Part shown: positions 1-8,960 of the stretch, piece by piece | Layout of the letters: the number at the start of each line of letters is the position of its first letter | Numbering within the stretch: position 1 is the stretch's first letter | Origin: Paenibacillus antarcticus | GTDB taxonomy: Bacteria; Bacillota; Bacilli; Paenibacillales; Paenibacillaceae | Assembly (NCBI RefSeq): GCF_001637225.1 | Contig: NZ_LVJI01000006.1 | Coordinates: 1-64,000 of the forward strand | Length of the DNA: 64,000 bases | Direction: 5' to 3' | The notes under the pieces: generated by a model | What the model was told of the DNA's origin: nothing | The model's input: only the letters and a program-made list of their open reading frames with translations | The model's database searches: none | Translations under genes and position numbers: made by a program

Positions 1-105
1 ATTAGGAAGACCCCTTGAAGACGACGAGGTAGATAGGTTGGAGGTGGAAGTGCAGCAATGCATGGAGCTGACCAATACTAATCGGTCGAGGGCTTATCCT
101 AATAT
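1..105 (+). rRNA. 23S ribosomal RNA, 3' end only
   Basis: The first ~105 bases match the conserved 3' end of bacterial 23S rRNA, including the stretch reading accaatactaatcggtcga and the closing helix strand. The gene begins outside the window. The end position is approximate. A spacer of about 165 bases separates it from the 5S gene. Confidence 0.95.
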
Positions 106-270
106 TTTGGAATTTAGGTTCCAGAAGCAAATGCAAGTTTTGAACTGCAAATTCATTCGTATCTAGTTTTCAAGGATTAAACCTTGTACTGATTTTATGT
201 TGCAAACCCTTTATAGGGATGGATATTTTGTTGTGGTATTAACAAAGTAGACAAGCAGCACAAAGATCCT

Positions 271-388
271 GTTTGGTGGCGATAGCGGAGGGGTTCCACA
301 CGTACCCATCCCGAACACGACCGTTAAGCCCTCCAGCGCCGATGGTACTTGGACCGCAGGGTCCTGGGAGAGTAGGACGTCGCCAAGC
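271..388 (+). rRNA. rrf: 5S ribosomal RNA
   Basis: A ~117-base 5S gene. The ends pair (gtttggtggc with gtcgccaagc), and the conserved internal segments cccatcccgaacacg and gggagagtagg are present. It lies in the normal 23S-5S-tRNA order. A short hairpin followed by nine T lies just after it (about 394-418) and may be a weak terminator or processing signal, because the tRNAs continue downstream without a clear new promoter. Confidence 0.95.
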
Positions 389-445
389 AGAATACCACTA
401 ATCATGTGGTTTTTTTTTGCCTAGATTATATAGGTGTACAGATTA

Positions 446-522
446 GGGCCCTTAGCTCAGTTGGTTAGAGCGTTCCTCTGATAAGGGAGAGGTCGGTGGT
501 TCGAGTCCACCAGGGCCCACCA
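446..522 (+). tRNA. tRNA-Ile (GAT)
   Basis: Full cloverleaf: acceptor gggccct pairs with the 3' strand before the discriminator. The anticodon loop is ctgataa, giving GAT. CCA is encoded. First of eleven tRNAs after the 5S gene. Confidence 0.96.
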
Positions 523-545
523 TGTATTTTTTTATATCCCAATAT

Positions 546-621
546 GGGGCCTTAGCTCAGCTGGGAGAGCGCCTGCCTTGCACGCAGGAGGTCAGCGGTT
601 CGATCCCGCTAGGCTCCACCA
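546..621 (+). tRNA. tRNA-Ala (TGC)
   Basis: Cloverleaf with acceptor ggggcct, anticodon loop reading ttgcac (TGC) and encoded CCA. The Ile-Ala pair, usually found inside rRNA spacers, lies here downstream of the 5S gene. Confidence 0.96.
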
Positions 622-624
622 TAT

Positions 625-700
625 TCCCTGATAGCTCAGTTGGTAGAGCACTCGACTGTTAATCGAGTTGTCACAGGTTCGAGCCCTGTTCGGGGAGCCA
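625..700 (+). tRNA. tRNA-Asn (GTT)
   Basis: Acceptor tccctga pairs with tcgggga. The anticodon stem ctcga/tcgag encloses loop ctgttaa (GTT). Discriminator G and encoded CCA. Confidence 0.96.
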
Positions 701-704
701 TTAA

Positions 705-779
705 GGCCCGTTGGTCAAGCGGTTAAGACACCTCCCTTTCACGGAGGTAACAGGGGTTCGATTCCCCTACGGGTCACCA
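705..779 (+). tRNA. tRNA-Glu (TTC)
   Basis: Acceptor ggcccgt pairs with acgggtc. Anticodon loop contains TTC. CCA is encoded. Confidence 0.96.
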
Positions 780-794
780 TTATAATCTAGATTC

Positions 795-870
795 GGAGGC
801 TTAGCTCAGCTGGGAGAGCATCTGCCTTACAAGCAGAGGGTCGGGGGTTCGATCCCCTCAGCCTCCACCA
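795..870 (+). tRNA. tRNA-Val (TAC)
   Basis: Acceptor ggaggct pairs with agcctcc. Anticodon TAC within cttacaa. CCA is encoded. Confidence 0.96.
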
Positions 871-898
871 TTTATCAATCTAATATGCTTATCAATGA

Positions 899-977
<79 letters not shown>

Positions 978-979
978 AT

Positions 980-1052
<73 letters not shown>

Positions 1053-1084
1053 CCTTGAAAAGTTCGTGAAAGTTATATGGATGC

Positions 1085-1160
<76 letters not shown>

Positions 1161-1194
1161 TATTTTTTAAAATCAAGCGAATGAGAAACCGTTT

Positions 1195-1268
1195 TGGGGA
1201 TTAGCCAAGCGGTAAGGCAACGGACTCTGACTCCGTCACCATAGGTTCAAATCCTATATCCCCAGCCA
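1195..1268 (+). tRNA. tRNA-Gln (CTG)
   Basis: Acceptor tggggat pairs with atcccca. Stem acgga/tccgt encloses loop ctctgac, so the anticodon is CTG and it reads CAG. The usual firmicute Gln tRNA is TTG, so this is probably an additional isoacceptor. CCA is encoded. Confidence 0.93.
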
Positions 1269-1275
1269 TTTATAT

Positions 1276-1351
1276 GAGTCATTAGCTCAGTCGGTAGAGC
1301 ACCTGACTTTTAATCAGGGTGTCGAAGGTTCGAATCCTTCATGACTCACCA
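1276..1351 (+). tRNA. tRNA-Lys (TTT)
   Basis: Acceptor gagtcat pairs with atgactc. Anticodon loop cttttaa gives TTT. CCA is encoded. Confidence 0.96.
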
Positions 1352-1366
1352 TTTCTTTATCAGTGT

Positions 1367-1448
1367 GCGCGTGTGGCGGAATTGGCAGACGCACTAGACT
1401 TAGGATCTAGCGTTTCACGACGTGGGGGTTCAAGTCCCTCCACGCGCA
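1367..1448 (+). tRNA. tRNA-Leu (TAG)
   Basis: Class II tRNA with a long variable arm. Acceptor gcgcgtg pairs with cacgcgc. Stem ctaga/tctag encloses loop cttagga (TAG). The 3' end is followed by TCA, so CCA is not encoded. Last gene of the array. Confidence 0.95.
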
Positions 1449-1454
1449 TCATAA

Positions 1455-1488
1455 CAAAAAACCCTTGTAATAGGGTTTTTTGTTTTTT
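1455..1488 (+). terminator. Rho-independent terminator of the rRNA-tRNA operon
   Basis: Perfect stem AAAAAACCCT / AGGGTTTTTT around a short loop, followed by further T residues. It ends the tRNA array 34 bases before the next gene. Confidence 0.9.
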
Positions 1489-1521
1489 GAATATAGTTGG
1501 TTTTTCAGAAGGGAACGTAAA

Positions 1522-3279
1522 ATGAAAATCTCTTTACGTAAACAAATAATTTTGAGCTTTTCCACCGTGTTTATTCTTCTTATTGTTATTTTTGGAGGTC
1601 TCATTTTAAATTACAATATTTCAAACTATCAAAAGCAAAGTTATGACTATGTACAAAAGATTGTGAAAGCTAATATATCATTAAGTGACAATTACCTAGA
1701 GCAGCTTATCAATGTATCAAAAATTGTTGCAAATGATTCGGATATTCTGAAAGCGGTAACATACCGAAATAGTGTAGAGGAAGTGGATTACTCGGTTGAG
1801 CTCTTTAATCAAAGAAATGTGGCCGCAAAGATTAAACAACTGGATGTATTAAACGATATCACGAATGCTCTGATTATTGGCAATGATGACGAATATTTAT
1901 ATTATTATGGAACTTCCCCTGTTAGGGGATATAATTTTGGGACGCAGGAATGGTTTACTAATGCTAATCTAATGGGTAATAAATATTTCCGGTTCACGAA
2001 TTTCCATCCTACAGATTATCTACTCAATGATAAGAATAAACAGACGGTATCGGTTATCGTTCCGATTCTAAATTCCAACCAATACAGTATTTCTAAGCCA
2101 GCATATTTAATGTGTGATTTTAATCTTGACCCGATTATGGTGGACAGCAGTGGAAAAGGGAACTCGCAGATTGCTATTTTTGATGGCATAAACCCGGTCT
2201 ACTTTTCAAATAAAAGCTGGCTTTCCGATAGTCAAAAGTTAGAGATCTCTCATAGTTTAACTAAGGACCAGAAGTCTTTTATTATTTCCAAGACGAAGGA
2301 TAATCCAGTATCCTATTTGGTAGTTAATGAAACTTCGAAGGTTTCTGGCTGGTCCATTCTTGGTATTATGCCGCTTACGGAAATTGAGCAGATGCGCAGT
2401 ACCAATACAACCTTTGTTATCGTTATGATTGTAATCGCTTGCATTTTAGTTGTTTTCTTGTCTGGGTGGATATCCCGATCAATTTTGGTTCCTATGAACG
2501 GTTTGATTAAGAAGTTTAATGAGATCGCGGCGGGACGAAGAGACGTATCTTTTAAGGAAACTAGAAGTATAGAGATCAACTCTATCGCAATCACTGCTGA
2601 TAATATGTTGAATAATATTAATCGTTTAACAGACGAAATTATTGAGGAACAAAAAAGACTCGCTACTGCTCAATTTAAAGTACTACAGCACCAAATCAAT
2701 CCGCATTTTCTTAACAATGTACTGCAATCTATTAAGGCCATGGCTATATGCGGGGATGTCGAGTCTGTATCAAGAGCCGTAACCTTGCTCGGTAAAATTC
2801 TTTCCTACTCTGTTTATAATCCTTATGAGCAGGTGGGACTAAAGGAAGAGCTGAGCTACACAGAGAGCTATATTTTGCTTCAAAATATCCGGTTTAACAA
2901 TCTAATTACATACACAATAGATTGCGACGATAATCTTCAATATTTCTCCGTCCCTAAATTGATGATTCAACCTCTGGTCGAGAATGCGATAGAACATGGC
3001 TTTCAGACTCACCAAGAAGGACATATCACCATTGTTGTTGAGGATGCGGGACATGAAATATATATAGCAGTTACGAATAATGGACTAATTGTGGATACTG
3101 CTGAAATGAACCGTATTAACCAAATGTTGCACAGTCAGGATACCTATAAACAAAATCAAAGTATTGGTTTATTGAATTTGAATCAAAGGCTAAAAAGCTG
3201 TTTTGGTTCTGAAGCAGGACTCCAGATTTTTTCAAGAGAAGGTATGAATACAAGTATTATCATCACGATTCCCAAATGA
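1522..3279 (+). CDS. YesM-type sensor histidine kinase
   Basis: Membrane sensor kinase of the YesM/LytS-like family (585 residues), which pairs with AraC-type YesN regulators to control polysaccharide-use genes. Visible parts: an N-terminal transmembrane segment, a long extracytoplasmic sensor region (about residues 35-290), a second transmembrane segment (about 295-320), HAMP-like linker, then the His-kinase motif QxxPHFLxN with phospho-acceptor His395, and the N-box QPLVENAIEHG. The ATG at 1522 was chosen over an upstream in-frame ATG at 1480, which lies inside the tRNA terminator. An agaaggga site precedes it. It sits 15 bases upstream of its response regulator, so the pair is co-transcribed. 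The ligand is unknown; the neighbours suggest an oligosaccharide. Confidence 0.93.
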   Translation: MKISLRKQIILSFSTVFILLIVIFGGLILNYNISNYQKQSYDYVQKIVKANISLSDNYLEQLINVSKIVANDSDILKAVTYRNSVEEVDYSVELFNQRNVAAKIKQLDVLNDITNALIIGNDDEYLYYYGTSPVRGYNFGTQEWFTNANLMGNKYFRFTNFHPTDYLLNDKNKQTVSVIVPILNSNQYSISKPAYLMCDFNLDPIMVDSSGKGNSQIAIFDGINPVYFSNKSWLSDSQKLEISHSLTKDQKSFIISKTKDNPVSYLVVNETSKVSGWSILGIMPLTEIEQMRSTNTTFVIVMIVIACILVVFLSGWISRSILVPMNGLIKKFNEIAAGRRDVSFKETRSIEINSIAITADNMLNNINRLTDEIIEEQKRLATAQFKVLQHQINPHFLNNVLQSIKAMAICGDVESVSRAVTLLGKILSYSVYNPYEQVGLKEELSYTESYILLQNIRFNNLITYTIDCDDNLQYFSVPKLMIQPLVENAIEHGFQTHQEGHITIVVEDAGHEIYIAVTNNGLIVDTAEMNRINQMLHSQDTYKQNQSIGLLNLNQRLKSCFGSEAGLQIFSREGMNTSIIITIPK

Positions 3280-3294
3280 GAAAGGGGGATAAAT

Positions 3295-4863
3295 ATGTTA
3301 TCCGTATTGATTGTGGATGATGAGATTTTATCTATCCGAATGATGGAGAGCATTTTAGATTGGAGTAGTATGGGTATTCATATTGTAGGGACTGCACAAA
3401 ATGGAGCGGAGGCTCTAAGTCAGTTCTATAAATTAAATCCTGATATCATTATTACGGATATTAAGATGCCAAGTTTAGATGGCTTAGATTTTATAAAAAA
3501 GGCAAGAGAGTCTAGTCCAGAAACGGAGTTTATATTAATCAGTGCATATGCGGATTTCAATTATGTCAAAAAGGCGATTGAACTCGGTTGCTCTAATTAT
3601 ATTCTTAAACCCGTCGATGAGTTTGAGCTCGAAAATACGTTAAAAAAAATAACAGCGAAGATCAGTAATAAAAAAGCAGAAGAGAAAAATGCAACGAAGA
3701 ATTGGCATCAGCATGAAAAACAGGTTGTATTCCGCTATATGAACACAGGAACGATCCCACTTGCTGCTTCTAAAAGTGCTTCTAATCTTGGGATTAATTT
3801 TACTTCCTACGCCTTATTTGATTTTATTCTGAGTGACCGTTCTATAAATGAATATATTGAAAACAATCTTCAGTTGGATGCTCAAATGGCATATATTATG
3901 GAGCGTATGACTAACGTTATGAGTAGTTATGGACGCTATGTCCTTTTTGATTATGAGGATTATAAGTGGACGGCTATACTTTATGATTGTGAAGCGCAGC
4001 AGCTTCCTTTATGTGCAGAGCAGATGGTTACTTTCTTCTCGGAAGAGATTCGTATGGACATTAATGTTTGTTTCAGTCATATGGGTACACAGATGAGTGA
4101 ACTACCTCAGTTATATCACCGCCTGCGTCATTTAAGTCGGTTCAGTTTCTTTATTGGGGATGAACCTATTTTAGGATATGGATACAACTGTGTGGAAACC
4201 CAGTTTGAGCAAATCGATCTGATGCCGTTTAGTAAATCGATAACAACCGCATTGCAACATAACGATATTCAGCAGGCAGCACAGACCTTGGACGAGGTAT
4301 TGTTATTATCAGGTAAAGCAGACCCATCTTCACTACATCTTTTTATAGACTTTTGTTATAATGCCTTCTGTATCATTCGGGAGAAGCTGAGCTCAGAAAA
4401 CAAGCTGATCGTGGAACTCCAATACATACTCAATATGAGCTATAAAGATATATCCCAGATTTCAACCATCGAAGAACTGAGTTTATTTATGAATCGCTTG
4501 TTACTTTTGCTCTCGGGAGAAGGTAAGCTTACTAAACCGAAGTATAGCAGTTTGGTAGAGGCAGGGATTCAATATCTACAAGATAATTATGACCGCAATA
4601 TATCATTGGAAGAAGTATGTGCACATCTTGCTGTAAGCAAAAACTATTTCAGCTACTTATTTAAACGAGAGACGCAGCACAATCTGTGGGCTTATCTGAC
4701 CGATATCCGTTTGAATAAATCTAAAGAACTACTCACGACGACGGATATGAAAAGTTATGAGATCGCTTATACGGTGGGGTATGACAACCCGAGTTATTTC
4801 TCTAAATTATTCAAGAAAACGACAGGCCAGACGCCCAATGAATTCAGGGGAGCAACTAAGTAA
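3295..4863 (+). CDS. YesN-type response regulator, AraC family
   Basis: Cytoplasmic transcription factor of 522 residues. An N-terminal receiver domain (about 1-120) carries the acidic pair D8/D9 and the phospho-acceptor D55 in the ITDIKMP motif. The long middle region has no motif I can name. The C-terminal ~100 residues are a double helix-turn-helix AraC domain, with the sequence GYDNPSYFSKLFKKTTGQTP near the end. It follows the kinase by 15 bases with a gaaaggggg ribosome site, forming a two-component operon. It most likely activates the glycosidase and ABC transporter genes just downstream; that target is inferred from position. Confidence 0.93.
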   Translation: MLSVLIVDDEILSIRMMESILDWSSMGIHIVGTAQNGAEALSQFYKLNPDIIITDIKMPSLDGLDFIKKARESSPETEFILISAYADFNYVKKAIELGCSNYILKPVDEFELENTLKKITAKISNKKAEEKNATKNWHQHEKQVVFRYMNTGTIPLAASKSASNLGINFTSYALFDFILSDRSINEYIENNLQLDAQMAYIMERMTNVMSSYGRYVLFDYEDYKWTAILYDCEAQQLPLCAEQMVTFFSEEIRMDINVCFSHMGTQMSELPQLYHRLRHLSRFSFFIGDEPILGYGYNCVETQFEQIDLMPFSKSITTALQHNDIQQAAQTLDEVLLLSGKADPSSLHLFIDFCYNAFCIIREKLSSENKLIVELQYILNMSYKDISQISTIEELSLFMNRLLLLLSGEGKLTKPKYSSLVEAGIQYLQDNYDRNISLEEVCAHLAVSKNYFSYLFKRETQHNLWAYLTDIRLNKSKELLTTTDMKSYEIAYTVGYDNPSYFSKLFKKTTGQTPNEFRGATK

Positions 4864-4900
4864 TATATTGCTATAAAAACAGAAAACAGTTCATTGTATC

Positions 4901-4949
4901 AAGGCTTATTCTCCTGTAATCTGATGTCAGAATGGAGGTAAGCCTTTTT
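4901..4949 (+). terminator. Terminator-like hairpin overlapping the next gene's Shine-Dalgarno
   Basis: AAGGCTTA (4901-4908) pairs with TAAGCCTT (4939-4946). An inner CTCC pairs with GGAG, and the structure is followed by a short T run. It has terminator form, but its 3' arm contains the GGAGG used by the glycosidase that starts at 4950. It could therefore both end the two-component transcript and mask translation. Confidence 0.65.
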
Positions 4950-6467
4950 ATGATTATTCAAATGCTTGAGAATGAGTACTGGTATGGTGGTTGTGTAAGT
5001 GAGGGGAAAAATATGCCGATAGGGTCGGATGTGTGCGTTCAGTTTAATATGGAGCAGAATCCAACACCTAATCAGGCGATGCCGTTATTTGTTTCTTCAA
5101 AGGGACGTTATTTATGGAGAGATAGCGGATTTGTGATTCAATTTAATATGGGTACAATCAGCTGCCCAGATGATATTACACTAATAAGTGGCTTAGACAC
5201 ACTTCGAGGTGCTTATCTGGGTGCGATGAGACGACATTTTCCATTTGAGCAGATTAACCTTGCACAAACACTATGGGACAAGCCTATATTCAACAGCTGG
5301 ATTGAACTCACCTTTAACCAAAATGAGAAAGATTTAATGCAATATGCCGAGAACATTGTGCAAAATGGGTTTGAGCCGGGTGCATTTATGATTGATGATG
5401 GCTGGAGTGAGTACTACGGAGATTGGAGCTTTCATTCAGGTAAGTTTCCACATCCGCAGCAATTTATAAATCAACTTAATGAGATGGGTTTTTCCGTTAT
5501 GGTATGGGTCTGTCCGTTTATTACGCCGGATTCTGTAGCTTATCGGGAAGCGCGCAAGCTTGATATATTGATAAAAAATGCCGATGGCAAGCCCTATATT
5601 TGTGAATGGTGGAATGGTTGCTCTGCTGTATTAGACTTCTCCAATCCTGGGGCTGTGGCATGGTTAGATCAACAACTGAAGCGACTGCAGAATCTAGGAG
5701 TGAAGGGATTCAAATTTGATGCAGGCGATAGTATTTACTATCAAGCAGACAATATCACTTTTGGAAATGTAACGCCGGATGAGCAATCACGTCTTTGGGC
5801 GCAATATGGATCAAAGTATGATTTGAATGAATACCGTGTGACATTTCGGGCAGGAGGAAGTTCTTTATTCCAACGTCTATGTGATAAAGAGCATTCGTGG
5901 GGTGACAATGGGATAGCAGCATTGATCCCTGATAGCCTAGCGCAAGGCATTACGGGTCATCCTTTCAGCTGTCCGGATATGGTCGGAGGCGGCGAATATT
6001 TGAATTTTCAAGAATTGGAAGACGGAGGTCTGGACGAAGAATTGTTCTGTCGCCACAGTGAAATTGCCTGCTTGATGCCAGCCATTCAGTTCTCAGCCGC
6101 ACCGTGGAGAGTTTTGTCCTCGGACAATCTTCAGAAGATCAAGCAGCATCTGAGTGTGCGTAACCAGTTCGACGTTCAACGGAAATGTGCCCATAATAAG
6201 GCTGTTCAGAGTGGGGAGCCAATCATCCGTTACATGGAGTACCAATTCCCAGGACAAGGCATGGAATCCGTCACGGATCAGTTTATGTTAGGGGATACCG
6301 TACTAGTGGCACCTATTTATGAAAAAGGAGAAATATGCCGTCATGTGGAGGTTCCTAAAGGTACCTGGTCCTTCGAAGGTCGTACACTGGTGAGTGAAGG
6401 TGAGTCTATGGTTTTAACGCCAAGTGATGCCCGTCCAGTTATTTTAGAATTGCTAAATAGCAATTAA
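4950..6467 (+). CDS. Glycoside hydrolase family 31 enzyme
   Basis: Compact GH31 alpha-glycosidase (505 residues, shorter than typical 700+ residue family members). Family features are visible: the loop FMIDDGWSEYYGDW, then the nucleophile motif GFKFDAGD with D257, and a later SWGDNG motif with D319 as the likely acid/base. There is no signal peptide, so it should act in the cytoplasm on imported oligosaccharides. The ATG at 4950 has GGAGG about 11 bases upstream; an in-frame ATG at 4932 overlaps that ribosome site and is less likely. It lies between the YesM/YesN pair and a sugar importer, so it belongs to that utilisation locus. Exact linkage specificity (alpha-glucosidase, alpha-xylosidase or other) cannot be told from the sequence. 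Confidence 0.85.
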   Translation: MIIQMLENEYWYGGCVSEGKNMPIGSDVCVQFNMEQNPTPNQAMPLFVSSKGRYLWRDSGFVIQFNMGTISCPDDITLISGLDTLRGAYLGAMRRHFPFEQINLAQTLWDKPIFNSWIELTFNQNEKDLMQYAENIVQNGFEPGAFMIDDGWSEYYGDWSFHSGKFPHPQQFINQLNEMGFSVMVWVCPFITPDSVAYREARKLDILIKNADGKPYICEWWNGCSAVLDFSNPGAVAWLDQQLKRLQNLGVKGFKFDAGDSIYYQADNITFGNVTPDEQSRLWAQYGSKYDLNEYRVTFRAGGSSLFQRLCDKEHSWGDNGIAALIPDSLAQGITGHPFSCPDMVGGGEYLNFQELEDGGLDEELFCRHSEIACLMPAIQFSAAPWRVLSSDNLQKIKQHLSVRNQFDVQRKCAHNKAVQSGEPIIRYMEYQFPGQGMESVTDQFMLGDTVLVAPIYEKGEICRHVEVPKGTWSFEGRTLVSEGESMVLTPSDARPVILELLNSN

Positions 6468-6506
6468 AACGTAATAAAGTGTTAGAACTTTGAGGATTAA
6501 TCGTAA

Positions 6507-6526
6507 TATAATGCAATCGCTTTCAA
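6507..6526 (+). promoter_or_regulatory. cre (CcpA) site on a TATAAT -10 box
   Basis: Positions 6511-6526, read on the minus strand, give TTGAAAGCGATTGCAT. This fits the Bacillus cre consensus WTGNAARCGNWWWCAW at all but one position. It directly overlaps a perfect TATAAT at 6507-6512, although no good -35 is visible. The placement suggests CcpA-mediated catabolite repression of the sugar importer at 6679. Confidence 0.65.
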
Positions 6527-6678
6527 TTGTTAAAATGATAGCTATATCAGAAGACCAATATACAATAATTTACTGATATAAAAGCGGAATACAGTTCCTT
6601 CTGCTAGGTACCAGACAGTTGATAAGATAGAGAAAGAAAAGAGCTTTTCAGAGTTATATCTAAAGGGGGAAATAAGAA

Positions 6679-7977
6679 ATGAAAAAGAAATGGATTTCTT
6701 TAATGATGTGCACAGCAATTATACCATCTATGTTAGTAGGGTGTGGTAACAGTGCGTCCTCTGATACTAGTACAAACAACGCTACTACAGAAGGTTCAAA
6801 GGCATCTGACAAAAAAGTAGAGATCCGTGTTATGGCTTACAACGCAGAAACTACGCGTGCAACCTACTTGAAACTACTGGAAGAGAAGCTTCCTAACATC
6901 AAAGTCATCTTTGAGTTTGTCGCGCTCGATAATTTCAATAATGTATTAAATTCACAGCTTCAAGCAGGTCAAGGGCCAGATATTATTGAGGTGGGAGGCG
7001 AGACTAGACTGCTTGCTAACGCAGGATACCTGATGGATCTTACAGGTGAAGAATTTCCATCAAAATATGCAGATGCAGGTCTTGCACCATATTCAGTAAA
7101 TGGAAAAGTGTTCGCTACACCACTACAAAGCTGGTATGAAGGTATTTTCTATAACAAAGCGATCTTCCGCGACAACGGCATTCAAGTTCCAAAAACATTT
7201 GATCAGTTTATTCAAATCCAAAAGGATCTTCTTGCCAAAGGTACGAAACCGCAAACGATGGGCGCACAGTCTTGGGAACCTATGATGAAGCAAAGTATAG
7301 GTTTAGTTAATAATGATTTTTACTCCAAAGCTGAGAACAAAGGTTTTGATGAGAAGTTTAATACGGGAGAGGTTAAGCTCGCTGATGCTTGGCTGCCTGC
7401 TGTAGAGAAATGGTCTAGTCTCATAACAGAAGGTATTCTGACTAAAGATATGCTTGGATTAAGCTATGATCAGGCTCTTGATGAGTTCGCTACGGGTAAA
7501 GCTGCGATGTGGGAAAGTGGTCCATGGGCAGTGAATACCATTATGGAGAAGAATCCTAACATGGAACTGGGAATGTTCCCTATACCTGGATCTACAGAAG
7601 GTCCTGGTTGGTTAATCGGTGGTCCAGGTTCGGCATTGGCTATCAATGCTAAGACAAGCCATAAAGCCGAAGCGTTAGAAATTCTAGCGTTGACTGCAAC
7701 GCCTGAAGCACAGCAAGCATTGATTAAAGACAATGCAGGAAGTTCATTCCTCAAGGGTGTAGAGATTGATTTAGGTGAGATTTATAAAGATAGTGAAGAA
7801 GCCTTCAAAGCAGGTAATGTATATGCTCCTTGGACAGCGGCTTGGATTTCTGGGAACCCAGTTGTTGAAGGTTACGGTAAATCACTACAAGAAGTGCTTG
7901 CAGGAATTAAGACACCTAAGCAGGCTTTAGAAGAGGCTGACAAAGTGAATGATACGATGCGTGAATCATTGAAATAA
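6679..7977 (+). CDS. Sugar ABC transporter substrate-binding lipoprotein
   Basis: Extracellular solute-binding protein family 1, 432 residues. The signal sequence ends in the lipobox LVGC (Cys22), followed by a Ser/Thr/Asn-rich linker, then the bi-lobed binding fold with motifs such as GQGPDIIEVGG and AMWESGPWA. It captures a sugar or oligosaccharide and delivers it to the two permeases encoded downstream. A strong ggggga ribosome site precedes the ATG. No ATPase gene is linked; as in many firmicutes, a shared MsmX-type ATPase elsewhere probably energises it. A cre site lies about 150 bases upstream, and a hairpin lies between it and the permeases, which would favour excess binding protein. 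Confidence 0.93.
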   Translation: MKKKWISLMMCTAIIPSMLVGCGNSASSDTSTNNATTEGSKASDKKVEIRVMAYNAETTRATYLKLLEEKLPNIKVIFEFVALDNFNNVLNSQLQAGQGPDIIEVGGETRLLANAGYLMDLTGEEFPSKYADAGLAPYSVNGKVFATPLQSWYEGIFYNKAIFRDNGIQVPKTFDQFIQIQKDLLAKGTKPQTMGAQSWEPMMKQSIGLVNNDFYSKAENKGFDEKFNTGEVKLADAWLPAVEKWSSLITEGILTKDMLGLSYDQALDEFATGKAAMWESGPWAVNTIMEKNPNMELGMFPIPGSTEGPGWLIGGPGSALAINAKTSHKAEALEILALTATPEAQQALIKDNAGSSFLKGVEIDLGEIYKDSEEAFKAGNVYAPWTAAWISGNPVVEGYGKSLQEVLAGIKTPKQALEEADKVNDTMRESLK

Positions 7978-8000
7978 GCTGGATGAAAGAGTAGAGACAA

Positions 8001-8043
8001 ATAAAAACCAACAGGTGAACGAAGGCTTCTTGGTTTTTATTTT
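8001..8043 (+). terminator. Intra-operon terminator/attenuator
   Basis: ATAAAAACCAA (8001-8011) pairs with TTGGTTTTTAT (8030-8040), followed by TTT. It sits between the binding-protein gene and the first permease. This is the common arrangement for reducing permease expression relative to binding protein. Confidence 0.75.
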
Positions 8044-8078
8044 GTTCTCCGCTCGTTAAAAAGGAGGTCCGAACCACA

Positions 8079-8960
8079 GTGAACGCTAAGAAAAGAGACC
8101 GGGTTTTTCTTTTTATGATACTTCCTGCCTTTATAGGTTTTGTATTATTGTTTATTTTGCCAACTATAATGAGTTTTGCTTATAGTGTGACGAACTGGTC
8201 TGTGTACAAACCCAATTATAAATTTATTGGTCTTGATAATTATGTGCAATTATTTACGGATACGAAAAATATCGCAGCGATCAAGCATTCTGTTACTTAT
8301 GCCTTGGTGATTACGCTCGTACAGAATAGCTTAGCTATTTGTTTTGCAGTACTGCTTACCCGCAAGAGTATTATGGCTAATATGGTGAAATCCATATTCT
8401 TCTTACCCGCAGTTCTGAGTGTCTTAGTCGTGGGTTTTCTGTTTCAGTATATTATGACTTCGGCCGATTATGGGCTTCTGAACTCGATCATCCGTTTCTT
8501 TGGAGGTAGTCCAGTCAATTGGCTTGGTAATGAGAAGATTGCTCTGTACTCGGTATTGTCTACTCAAGTGTGGCAGTGGACAGGATGGAGCATGGTCATT
8601 TATATCGCCAATTTAAAGAGTATTGATAGCTCGCTTTATGAAGCTGCTGAAATCGATGGAGCTAGTAAATCACAGAGCTTCCGTCATATCTCTCTGCCGC
8701 TACTATATCCTGCTGCTTCCTTCAATATCCTAATGAGCTTGATTGGTGGATTGAAAGTATTCGACGCCGTGTTTGCTATGACTAAGGGTGGACCCGGTTA
8801 TGCTTCGGAGACGATCATGACTACGTTAATTCGAGAAGGGTTCAATAGTGGACGAACGGCTTATGCTTCTGCTTTTGCTGTTGTATTTTTTGTCATTGTA
8901 TTTGTCATAAGTAAGATTATTACGTTCTTATTGAACAAATGGGAGGAGAAAATATCATGA
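8079..8960 (+). CDS. Sugar ABC transporter permease (MalF/UgpA type)
   Basis: Integral membrane protein of 293 residues with about six hydrophobic segments and the EAA loop (EAAEIDGASKSQSFRHISLPLL), which docks the ATPase. It starts at GTG with AAGGAGGT eight bases upstream. It forms the import channel together with the permease at 8957, overlapping it by an ATGA junction, so the two are translationally coupled. Confidence 0.92.
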   Translation: MNAKKRDRVFLFMILPAFIGFVLLFILPTIMSFAYSVTNWSVYKPNYKFIGLDNYVQLFTDTKNIAAIKHSVTYALVITLVQNSLAICFAVLLTRKSIMANMVKSIFFLPAVLSVLVVGFLFQYIMTSADYGLLNSIIRFFGGSPVNWLGNEKIALYSVLSTQVWQWTGWSMVIYIANLKSIDSSLYEAAEIDGASKSQSFRHISLPLLYPAASFNILMSLIGGLKVFDAVFAMTKGGPGYASETIMTTLIREGFNSGRTAYASAFAVVFFVIVFVISKIITFLLNKWEEKIS

